NCBI GenBank assembly: GCA_964424945.1
Contig: CAYRLB010000044.1
Location: forward strand, 1 to 21,085
Reading direction: 5' to 3'
Origin: WHSP01 sp964424945
GTDB lineage: Bacteria > Gemmatimonadota > Gemmatimonadetes > Longimicrobiales > Longimicrobiaceae
DNA: 21,085 nt
Each line of letters starts with the position of its first letter. Within the stretch, counting starts at the first letter, position 1. Made by a program: the position numbers and the translations under genes. Positions 15,669 through 21,085 of this stretch are shown here, one piece after another. The notes beneath the pieces are model-generated. The model did not search any database and was not told where the DNA came from. It saw nothing but the letters and a program-made list of their open reading frames with translations.

Positions 15669-17537
15669 ATGAGCGGGCAAGACCTTACCAGAAAGCTGAA
15701 GCATCTTCCGACAGGGCCGGGCGTCTACCTCATGAAGGGGGCGGACGGCGAGGTTCTGTACGTCGGTAAGGCGAAGTCACTCCGCTCCCGCGTGCGGTCC
15801 TACTTCGGGGCAGGCGCGGTCGATTCGCTCAAGACTCGTGAACTGGTGCGCCGCGTCGTCGACTTCGACACGATGGTCGTCAGCTCCGAGGCAGAGGCGC
15901 TGATCCTCGAGAGCAATCTGATCAAGGAGTATCGGCCCCGCTTCAACATCCAGCTCAGGGACGATAAAAGTTATCCCTATATCAAGGTGACTGTCGCTGA
16001 ACCCTTTCCGAGGGTTTATGTGACGCGGCGGCTCATTCGCGATGGCTCGCGCTACTTCGGTCCGTTCACCGATGTCCGGCGGATGCGGCACGCGCTCGAG
16101 ATCGTGAAGCGCTTGTATACCGTTCGTTCGTGCCAGTACCGGCTTCCGAAGGAGTCGCCGCCGCGCGCCTGCCTGGATTTCCACATCGGTCGCTGCCTCG
16201 CCCCCTGCGTGGGGTTGCAGGATGAAGCCTCCTATCGGGCGATGATCGACGAGGTGCTGGAGGTGCTTGGCGGGAACCCGAAACGGGCGGCGCTTCGGCT
16301 GAAGGAGGAGATGGAGGCGGCAGCCGCGGAGATGCGCTTCGAACGGGCGGGTGAGCTCCGCGATGCGCTCGGCCTGCTGGACAAGCTCGACGCACGCCAG
16401 AAAGTCGTCGATGTTTCCGGTTCCGACCGTGACATCTTCGGGATCGCTCGCGATGGCGAGGAAGCGTGCGGCGTGGTGCTGCGGATCCGCGAGGGGAAGC
16501 TGCTCGCGCGCGAGACGACCTTCCTCGAGAACCTGGCCGATGAGTCGGATGATGCGGTGCTCGGCGCCTACGTGACCCGCTTCTACACCTCACGAGCGGC
16601 GGAAGAGGTCATCGACGTTCCGCCAGAGATCCTTCTTCCGAACGACTTCGAGGATCTTCCTGTTCTCGAGGAGCTTCTCAGGGAGGCGACGGGACGAGCG
16701 GTCCGGCTGCGTATTCCGATGCGTGGGGAGAAGGTCCGGATGCTCGATCTCGCTGCACAGAACGCCCGGCATCTCCTGGAGGAGCGTCGTCTTCTTTCGG
16801 CGACCGGGGCGCGCGGGCGTGCTCCCGATGCTCTCTTCGAGCTCCAGGAGGTGCTGGAGCTGCCGACAGTGCCCCGGACGATGGTATGCTTTGACGTCTC
16901 GCATACGCAGGGGAGTGAAGTCGTGGCGTCTGCGGTCTCCTTCGCCAATGGCGCGCCCGACAAGTCCGGTTACCGACGCTTCAGGATCCGGGGTGAGTGG
17001 GGGAATGATGACTACCGTTCTCTCCAGGAGGCGCTCGTCCGCTACTTCAGGCGGCGGCTGGACGAGGGGGGCGATCTGCCGGACCTCGTCGTGATCGATG
17101 GCGGGAAGGGGCAGCTGGGCGCGGCGCGCGAGGCCCTCGAGTCTATCGATCTGTCGCAGCAGCCGATCATAAGCCTCGCGAAGAGGGACGAGGAGATCTT
17201 CCTGCCGGGGCGCCCCGATGCGGTGCGACTGCCGAGACGATCGCCCGCGCTGAGATTGCTGCAGCGAGCACGGGATGAAGCTCACCGCTTCGCAATTACG
17301 TATAATCGTCAGTTGAGGACGCGAAGGACGGTCACTTCCGCACTCGGCGAGATCCCGGGGGTCGGTCCGGCGCGGCAGCAGGTACTGCTGGAGAAGTTCG
17401 GCTCGATGCGGTCCATTGCCGCGGCGGCGCCGGAGGAGATCGCTGCGCTGCCCGGCTTCGGACTTGCTCTCGCTCGCACGATCGTCGCCCATCTGCAACC
17501 TGGGAATGCCGGCAAGGAGGCCGGAATCCATCGATGA
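15669..17537 (+). CDS. uvrC: UvrC, excinuclease ABC subunit C
   Basis: UvrC makes the two incisions flanking a lesion in nucleotide excision repair, acting with UvrA and UvrB. The 622-residue protein has every domain. The GIY-YIG 3'-nuclease (GPGVYLMKG, YVGKAKSLRSRV) is at residues 13-90. Four cysteines (155, 168, 176, 180) match those reported to hold a 4Fe-4S cluster in E. coli. A UVR UvrB-binding motif lies near 205-240. The RNase H-like 5'-nuclease has Asp409 (CFDVSHTQG), Asp477 (VVIDGGKGQL) and His539 (DEAHRF). Two HhH motifs are at the C-terminus (IPGVGPARQQVLLEKFGS; LPGFGLALARTI). ATG 15669 gives the family start; TTG 15645 is an upstream alternative. The 119 bases before it show no clear terminator or promoter. 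Its stop overlaps the ddl start (ATGA). Confidence 0.97.
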   Translation: MSGQDLTRKLKHLPTGPGVYLMKGADGEVLYVGKAKSLRSRVRSYFGAGAVDSLKTRELVRRVVDFDTMVVSSEAEALILESNLIKEYRPRFNIQLRDDKSYPYIKVTVAEPFPRVYVTRRLIRDGSRYFGPFTDVRRMRHALEIVKRLYTVRSCQYRLPKESPPRACLDFHIGRCLAPCVGLQDEASYRAMIDEVLEVLGGNPKRAALRLKEEMEAAAAEMRFERAGELRDALGLLDKLDARQKVVDVSGSDRDIFGIARDGEEACGVVLRIREGKLLARETTFLENLADESDDAVLGAYVTRFYTSRAAEEVIDVPPEILLPNDFEDLPVLEELLREATGRAVRLRIPMRGEKVRMLDLAAQNARHLLEERRLLSATGARGRAPDALFELQEVLELPTVPRTMVCFDVSHTQGSEVVASAVSFANGAPDKSGYRRFRIRGEWGNDDYRSLQEALVRYFRRRLDEGGDLPDLVVIDGGKGQLGAAREALESIDLSQQPIISLAKRDEEIFLPGRPDAVRLPRRSPALRLLQRARDEAHRFAITYNRQLRTRRTVTSALGEIPGVGPARQQVLLEKFGSMRSIAAAAPEEIAALPGFGLALARTIVAHLQPGNAGKEAGIHR

Positions 17538-18538
17538 AAATTGCCGTCCTGCTTGGAGGAGCGAGCGCGGAGAGGGAGGTTTCTCTCGCCAGCGGCCTCG
17601 CCGTCGTGAAGGCGCTGAGGGAGAAGGGGCATGAGGTCGCAACGATCGATACGGCCCGCGGTTTCGTCCCGCCGGAGGAGGAGGGGGCGCTTCTTCCCGA
17701 TGGGGTGCACGCCGCACCGCCGGCGGATCTGACGGATGTGCTGCAGCCCGCGGGCATCGCCGGAATTCCTGAGGTCCGGAGTGCGGATGTCGCTTTCATG
17801 GCGCTGCATGGCGGGATCGGGGAAGATGGCAAGCTTCAGACGCTTCTCGAACTGAGCGGTATCCGCTATACGGGAAGCGGACCCCTCGGCTCGGCGATGG
17901 CGATGGACAAGGATGTGTCGAAGCGGCTCTTCCGCGACGCAGAGATCCCTACGGCGCCCTGGCGGATCGCCCGCGCCCCGGATTTCTCCTATGACCGGGA
18001 CGCCGTCGATGAGCTGATCGGATTTCCGGCAATCGTGAAGCCCTCGCGGCAGGGGTCGAGTGTCGGGCTGGCGGTCGTCAACACGATGGAGGAAGCGGAC
18101 GAAGCGGTCCGGGTGGCGTCGCAGTATGACTCGGAGGTCATGATCGAGCGCTTCGTGCGAGGCAGGGAGCTGACGGTCAGCGTGCTTGGGGACGAGGCGC
18201 TGCCTCCGGTCGAGATCCGGCCGAAGAAGGGGCTCTACGACTACCATGCGAAGTACACGGCGGGGATGACGGAGTATATCTGTCCCGCCCCGATCGACCC
18301 GGAGATTACTGCTCATGCTCAGATGTTCGCGCTCCGTGCGTTCCGCGTCCTGAAGCTGAGTCAGTATGCCCGCATCGATTTCATCCTCGCGCAGGATCAG
18401 CTGTTCTGTCTCGAGGCGAACACACTCCCGGGAATGACGGCAACGAGCCTCTTCCCGAAGGCGGCGGCGGCGGCCGGGCTTTCGTTCGCCGATGTGTGCG
18501 AACGCATCGTCAGCCTCGCAGAGCGCCAGGTTCGCTGA
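17534..18538 (+). CDS. ddl: Ddl, D-alanine--D-alanine ligase
   Basis: Ddl is the ATP-grasp ligase that joins two D-alanines for the peptidoglycan stem peptide in the cytoplasm. The 334-residue protein shows LLGGASAEREVSLASG (Glu15), ALHGGIGEDG, GSGPLGSAMAMDK, the ATP-binding VKPSRQGSSVGL and the omega loop YDYHAKYT. The Mg-binding C-terminal part has ARIDFI and EANTLPGMTATSLFP. The tyrosine of DYHAK occupies the position that is His in VanA-type D-Ala-D-Lac ligases, so a normal D-Ala-D-Ala product is expected. The ATG overlaps the uvrC stop by four bases, indicating translational coupling. With murJ two genes upstream, this block mixes peptidoglycan synthesis and DNA repair. Confidence 0.96.
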   Translation: MKIAVLLGGASAEREVSLASGLAVVKALREKGHEVATIDTARGFVPPEEEGALLPDGVHAAPPADLTDVLQPAGIAGIPEVRSADVAFMALHGGIGEDGKLQTLLELSGIRYTGSGPLGSAMAMDKDVSKRLFRDAEIPTAPWRIARAPDFSYDRDAVDELIGFPAIVKPSRQGSSVGLAVVNTMEEADEAVRVASQYDSEVMIERFVRGRELTVSVLGDEALPPVEIRPKKGLYDYHAKYTAGMTEYICPAPIDPEITAHAQMFALRAFRVLKLSQYARIDFILAQDQLFCLEANTLPGMTATSLFPKAAAAAGLSFADVCERIVSLAERQVR

Positions 18539-18602
18539 ACACCATCGTCATAGGGACCGCCAACTCCTGGGGTCCACCGGTCGTGCCCTTGTGCCACCTT
18601 CG

Positions 18603-19508
18603 ATGAGTTACTCTTCCGGCTTCTCAAATCCTTTCGGTTTCGTCGTGACTCCGTGGGTCAGGAAGCTCCTGATCGCGAACGCCGGCGTGTTTCTTTTCAC
18701 GCTCGCATTCGGGGCGGTTGCTCGATACCTGGTGTTCACGCCCTTCCTGGTTCATCTGATGCCATGGACGGTCGTGAGCTACATGTTCGTGCACGTCGGC
18801 TTCTTCCACCTGCTCTTCAATATGCTGGCGCTCTTCTTCTTCGGCCCTCCGCTGGAGGATCGCTGGGGGGGAAGGGGCTTCCTGAAGTTCTATTTTCTGA
18901 CGGGTGCAGGAGGGGCCATCCTCTCCTTCGTGATGTTCCTCATCTTCCTGACGTTCCAGCCGGCGAGTCTGGCGAGCTCCGCCGCTTCGATCGCGGGGGC
19001 GTCTGCCGCTGTTTACGGGGTGATGGTAGCGTTCGCGATGTACTGGCCGGACAACCCCATCTACATCTGGGGGATTTTCCCGGTCAAGGCGAAGTATCTG
19101 GTCGGCTTTCTCGTGGGGATCAGCCTCTTTTCCGCGATGTCCGGTGGCGGCTCGAATGTGGCGCATCTCGCGCACCTGGGCGGGGCGGCGGCGGCGTTTG
19201 TGTATCTGAAGTCCCCCTGGGCGCCGTCGCAGTGGGGGCAGGTCGTACGGCGTCGTCCGGGGCGGGCGGATCGGAGCGGCTGGAATGTCTTCTCCCGTCT
19301 GGCCAACCGGGCGCGGCCGGCGAAGAGCGAGCAGCCCACACCGGTGAGGCCGGTCGGGGTGTCCGCGCCGCCGGCCGCGCCAGGAAGTCGACCGTCGGAT
19401 GATGTCGACCGGATCCTCGAGAAGATCTCGGAGGGGGGCATCTCCTCGCTGACGGCGGAGGAGCGGTCGCGGCTGGAGGAGGCGAGCAGGCGTCGGCGAT
19501 CGAGCTGA
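18603..19508 (+). CDS. Rhomboid family intramembrane serine protease with a C-terminal soluble tail
   Basis: This rhomboid protease of 301 residues should cleave membrane proteins within the bilayer; its substrate is unknown. About six transmembrane helices span residues 17-200. His69 and Asn73 (HLLFNMLALFFFG) match the oxyanion-side His and Asn. The nucleophile is Ser134 in GASAAVYG, and the catalytic base is His191 in HLAHLGG. The usual GxSG motif has Ala in place of the second Gly, a variant I believe occurs in the family. After the membrane core come a basic Pro-rich linker and a helical tail (DDVDRILEKISEGGISSLTAEE...), resembling the DUF6576 domain found at the end of many FCB-group rhomboids. 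ATG 18603 is chosen because the hydrophobic core starts just after it. It lies 64 bases after ddl and is followed by an intrinsic hairpin. Confidence 0.9.
   Translation: MSYSSGFSNPFGFVVTPWVRKLLIANAGVFLFTLAFGAVARYLVFTPFLVHLMPWTVVSYMFVHVGFFHLLFNMLALFFFGPPLEDRWGGRGFLKFYFLTGAGGAILSFVMFLIFLTFQPASLASSAASIAGASAAVYGVMVAFAMYWPDNPIYIWGIFPVKAKYLVGFLVGISLFSAMSGGGSNVAHLAHLGGAAAAFVYLKSPWAPSQWGQVVRRRPGRADRSGWNVFSRLANRARPAKSEQPTPVRPVGVSAPPAAPGSRPSDDVDRILEKISEGGISSLTAEERSRLEEASRRRRSS
18869..18876 (+). other. KOPS-like octamer pointing toward dif (left side)
   Basis: GGGAAGGG on the + strand fits the E. coli FtsK-orienting consensus GGGNAGGG. It lies about 745 bases left of the dif site and points toward it. 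Whether FtsK of this organism reads this motif is unknown. Confidence 0.35.
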
Positions 19509-19573
19509 TGCGGTAGAAGGTCGATACAGCGCTTCTGGCGCGTCGGAGTTGCTGACCGGGTAGATCCGGTGGT

Positions 19574-19609
19574 GCGGGCAGAGATCGTTGGTTCTGCCCG
19601 CCTTTCTCT
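19574..19609 (+). terminator. Intrinsic terminator after the rhomboid gene
   Basis: A perfect 9-bp stem (GCGGGCAGA at 19574-19582 with TCTGCCCGC at 19593-19601) encloses a 10-base loop and is followed by CTTTCTCT. The U-tract is imperfect. It ends about 12 bases before the dif site and may keep transcription out of it. Confidence 0.7.
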
Positions 19610-19620
19610 GGTCAATCTGT

Positions 19621-19648
19621 ACTTCGTATAATGTGTATTATGTAAACT
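19621..19648 (+). other. dif: dif site, XerC/XerD chromosome dimer resolution site
   Basis: The 28 bases read as an 11-base XerC arm ACTTCGTATAA, a 6-base centre TGTGTA and an 11-base XerD arm TTATGTAAACT. From memory, the XerD arm is identical to that of Bacillus subtilis dif, and 9 of 11 XerC-arm bases match its ACTTCCTAGAA. Against E. coli dif, 9 of 11 XerD-arm bases, 5 of 6 central bases and 7 of 11 XerC-arm bases match. The inner ATAAT and ATTAT form the expected inverted repeat. It is an AT-rich island in GC-rich DNA, intergenic, and located where gene strand and G/C asymmetry switch. XerCD with FtsK would recombine dimeric chromosomes here at division. A phage or IMEX copy of dif is the main alternative. 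Confidence 0.93.
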
Positions 19649-19726
19649 TGATCTCGGAAGGATGTGCCCCGGGTCACCCTCGTTCGCTTCCTTCGGCTTG
19701 CGTTCTTTCGTCCCCGGTCGGCTGAC

Positions 19727-19734
19727 CCCTCCCC
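19727..19734 (-). other. KOPS-like octamer pointing toward dif (right side)
   Basis: CCCTCCCC on the + strand reads GGGGAGGG on the - strand, fitting GGGNAGGG. It lies about 80 bases right of dif with the opposite orientation to the octamers on the left, so it also points toward dif. Confidence 0.35.
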
Positions 19735-19791
19735 CGTCATCCGCTCAGTCGTGGCTTCCACTGCGCAGCCTGTGACCCTCCGGGACGAGCC

Positions 19792-20514
19792 TCAGCCCAG
19801 CCGCCCCGTCAGCGCGAGCCAACGCAGCCGCCAGACCCGCCACACCGCCTCACGGACGATACGCCGCGACATCTTGCTCTCGCCGATATCCCGGTCCACG
19901 AACATGATCGGGATCTCGCCGATGCGGAAGCCCTTTCGCCACGCCCGGAAGCTCATCTCGATCTGGAAGGCGTAGCCATTCGACTCGACTCTCTCCAGCG
20001 CGATCGCCTCGAGCACGTGGCGCCGAAAGCATTTGAAGCCGCCCGTCAGATCCGCCACCGGCACCCCGGTCACCCGACGTGCGTAGACATTCGCGAAGTA
20101 GCTGAGCAGCAGCCGCCCGACCGGCCAGTTGACGACGGTCACGCGACCATGAAGATACCGCGAGCCGAGTACCACGTCGTAGTCCTCGATCGCCGTCAGG
20201 AAGGTCGGCAGGTGCGCCGGGTCGTGGGAGAAGTCGGCGTCCATCTCGAAGAGGAAGTCGTACTCCCTTTCGAGGCCCCATTTGAAGCCCGCCAGATACG
20301 CGGTGCCGAGGCCGAGCTTCCCCGCCCGATGAATGACGTGGACGCGCGGGTCCTTCGCCGCCAGTTCGTCCGCTATTCTGCCTGTTCCGTCGGGAGATCC
20401 GTCATCGACCACGAGAACTTCCAGGCGAGGATCCTGCCCCAGAATAAGGGGCACGATTCGCGGGAGGTTGTCGCGTTCATTGAAGGTGGGGACGATTACG
20501 AGTGCGCGAGACAA
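19792..20514 (-). CDS. Polyprenol-phosphate mannose synthase-like glycosyltransferase (GT2)
   Basis: This GT2 protein of the DPM1 type transfers mannose (or a related hexose) from a nucleotide sugar to polyprenyl phosphate at the cytoplasmic membrane, supplying lipid-linked sugar donors. From TTG 20514 it has 240 residues, starting MSRALVIVPTFNERDNL as in the family. Motifs are VVDDGSPDGT (residues 35-44), the metal-binding DAD (92-94) in MDADFSHDP, GSRYLHG, VADLTGGFKCFRR, SNGYAFQIEMSFRAWRKGF and GESKMS. It has no C-terminal membrane domain, so it is the catalytic-only form. An in-frame ATG at 20598 would add 28 non-conserved residues and leave only 11 bases to the divergent gene, so I prefer the TTG, although neither start has a clear Shine-Dalgarno. 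It is the first minus-strand gene of the window, just past dif. Sugar specificity cannot be read from the sequence. Confidence 0.9.
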   Translation of the reverse strand: MSRALVIVPTFNERDNLPRIVPLILGQDPRLEVLVVDDGSPDGTGRIADELAAKDPRVHVIHRAGKLGLGTAYLAGFKWGLEREYDFLFEMDADFSHDPAHLPTFLTAIEDYDVVLGSRYLHGRVTVVNWPVGRLLLSYFANVYARRVTGVPVADLTGGFKCFRRHVLEAIALERVESNGYAFQIEMSFRAWRKGFRIGEIPIMFVDRDIGESKMSRRIVREAVWRVWRLRWLALTGRLG

Positions 20515-20566
20515 ACGAGAGAGGACCGGGGTTGAACGCTTGAAATCGCCTGAAAGCCGGCGTAAG

Positions 20567-20582
20567 TTCTGAAAAATCAGAA
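20567..20582. repeat. Perfect inverted repeat between divergent glycosyltransferase genes
   Basis: TTCTGA (20567-20572), spacer AAAA, then TCAGAA (20577-20582). It lies in the 95-base gap between the favoured start of the minus-strand GT2 and the plus-strand GT4 start, where divergent promoters must lie. It could be an operator or a small hairpin. A weak TTGAAA element sits at 20540-20545, but no clear -10 box follows. Confidence 0.45.
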
Positions 20583-20609
20583 GATAGGCGCGTCCCATCC
20601 GGACGACAA

Positions 20610-21085
20610 GTGAGAATCCTCTATATCGTTACAGCGTTTCCGCGCTTTCCGGGCGATGTAATAACGCCATGGATGACAGAAACGATCAGTCGGCTGCGTT
20701 CAAGTGGTACGGAGGTCGAGGTGCTTGCGCCGAGCTATCGGGGGTTGGGTGACCAGTTCCTCGACGGGACGCCGGTACACCGCTTCCGGTACGCGCCGGC
20801 CTCGCTGGAGACGCTGACCCACGACCAGACCACTCCCGATCGTCTTCGTGAGCGTCCGTACTTCGCGGCGCTCCTCCCGAGCTACATCGCGGCCGGCGCG
20901 CTCGCCGCCTCGAGGCTTGCCCGAACCCGCCGGTTCGACGTCCTGCACGCCTTCTGGCCGCTCCCCCACTCCCTCCTCGCACTTGCGGCGCGGGCGAGTT
21001 CGGGCGTGCCCGTCGTCTCGACCTTTTTCGGCGTCGAGTTGACCTGGATGCGCCGACAGCTTCCCTTTCTCGCCCCGGCCACGCG
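20610..21085 (+). CDS. GT4-type glycosyltransferase, N-terminal part (cut by window end)
   Basis: An open frame starts at GTG 20610 (GGA seven bases upstream) and runs without a stop to the window edge, 158 complete codons. The product begins MRILYIVTAFPRFPGDVIT, the N-terminal Rossmann strand and loop of GT-B family 4 enzymes. It continues with RSSGTEVEVLAPSY, RRFDVLHAFWPLPHSLLA and SGVPVVSTFFGVEL, the usual order of the acceptor-binding domain. The donor-binding C-terminal domain lies outside the window. It is divergent from the GT2 gene, and both may serve cell-surface glycan or glycolipid synthesis. It does not match the BshA N-terminus, so a direct link with bacillithiol is not supported. 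Substrate unknown. Confidence 0.82.
   Translation, partial: MRILYIVTAFPRFPGDVITPWMTETISRLRSSGTEVEVLAPSYRGLGDQFLDGTPVHRFRYAPASLETLTHDQTTPDRLRERPYFAALLPSYIAAGALAASRLARTRRFDVLHAFWPLPHSLLALAARASSGVPVVSTFFGVELTWMRRQLPFLAPAT

Larger units (their letters stand above)
19509..19791. other. Non-coding interval at the strand switch, containing a terminator and dif
   Basis: No credible gene lies in these 283 bases. In order it holds a small hairpin (ACCGG pairing with CCGGT near 19555-19571), the intrinsic terminator of the rhomboid gene, the dif site at 19621-19648, and a C-rich stretch down to the end of the minus-strand glycosyltransferase gene. Genes on either side converge on it. The left part of the + strand is G-rich (24 G, 14 C in 19501-19560) and the right part C-rich (13 G, 26 C in 19681-19740), by hand count. 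Confidence 0.8.

Noticed and set aside
19627..19632. TATAAT as a promoter -10 box
   Set aside because: No -35 element lies at a proper distance, and no plus-strand gene follows directly. The hexamer is part of the dif XerC arm and centre, which explains the whole 28 bases better.
19621..19648. Resemblance to a loxP half-site (ACTTCGTATA)
   Set aside because: loxP has an 8-base spacer and a matching inverted arm ending in ACGAAGTTAT, which is absent. The right half matches a XerD arm instead.
19664..19975. Plus-strand reading frame from GTG 19664 (103 codons)
   Set aside because: It runs antisense through the conserved GT2 gene, has a low-complexity Arg/Ser/Pro composition and no recognisable motif. 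It is a shadow of the GC-rich minus-strand gene.
20610..21085. The last gene as BshA (bacillithiol glycosyltransferase), to go with bshC
   Set aside because: The N-terminus lacks the Gly-rich GGSGVVATELG-type loop of BshA; only general GT4 features are visible.
1..21085. CRISPR arrays, tRNA/rRNA genes, insertion sequences or prophage genes
   Set aside because: No regularly spaced repeats, cloverleaf-like sequence, transposase or phage protein was recognised. The genes are housekeeping or envelope genes with uniform composition.

Overview
The window is GC-rich (roughly 62-63 % by eye) bacterial chromosome with tightly packed genes. The gene set is that of a diderm (outer-membrane) bacterium: BamA, a Skp/OmpH-like chaperone and most of the lipid A pathway. 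Three traits argue against a typical proteobacterium and point to the FCB side of the tree: a fused LpxC-FabZ, a BshC (bacillithiol) gene, and a rhomboid with a C-terminal soluble tail. Gemmatimonadota is my best guess. This placement is inference, not proof.

Layout. (1) 49-10294, all on +: bamA, skp/ompH, lpxD, lpxC-fabZ fusion, lpxA, a Gfo/Idh/MocA oxidoreductase, lpxB, a DUF374 (LpxJ-like) acyltransferase and lpxK. Spacings are short or overlapping, and the only internal break is a good intrinsic terminator between ompH and lpxD. (2) 10332-13850, +: nadB, rlmH and bshC; bshC is broken by a 100-N assembly gap whose true length cannot be 100. (3) 13900-19508, +: murJ, uvrC, ddl and a rhomboid protease, ending in an intrinsic hairpin. 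(4) 19509-19791: a non-coding interval holding a near-perfect 28-bp dif site (XerC/XerD recombination site) at 19621-19648. (5) 19792-20514, on -: a polyprenol-phosphate mannose synthase-like GT2. (6) 20610 to the window end, on +: the start of a GT4-type glycosyltransferase, cut by the window edge.

How it fits together. Region 1 supplies outer-membrane protein assembly and Raetz-pathway steps: acyl transfer by LpxA and LpxD, deacetylation by LpxC, disaccharide formation by LpxB, 4'-phosphorylation by LpxK, and perhaps secondary acylation. The UDP-diacylglucosamine hydrolase (LpxH/LpxI/LpxG) and the Kdo transferase (WaaA) are not in the window. MurJ and Ddl add peptidoglycan functions.

The most notable result is the dif site. 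Every gene to its left is on the + strand, the first gene to its right is on the - strand, and G/C strand asymmetry changes sign there even in non-coding and same-strand DNA. KOPS-like octamers on both sides also point toward it. The window therefore most likely spans the replication terminus, where chromosome dimers are resolved.
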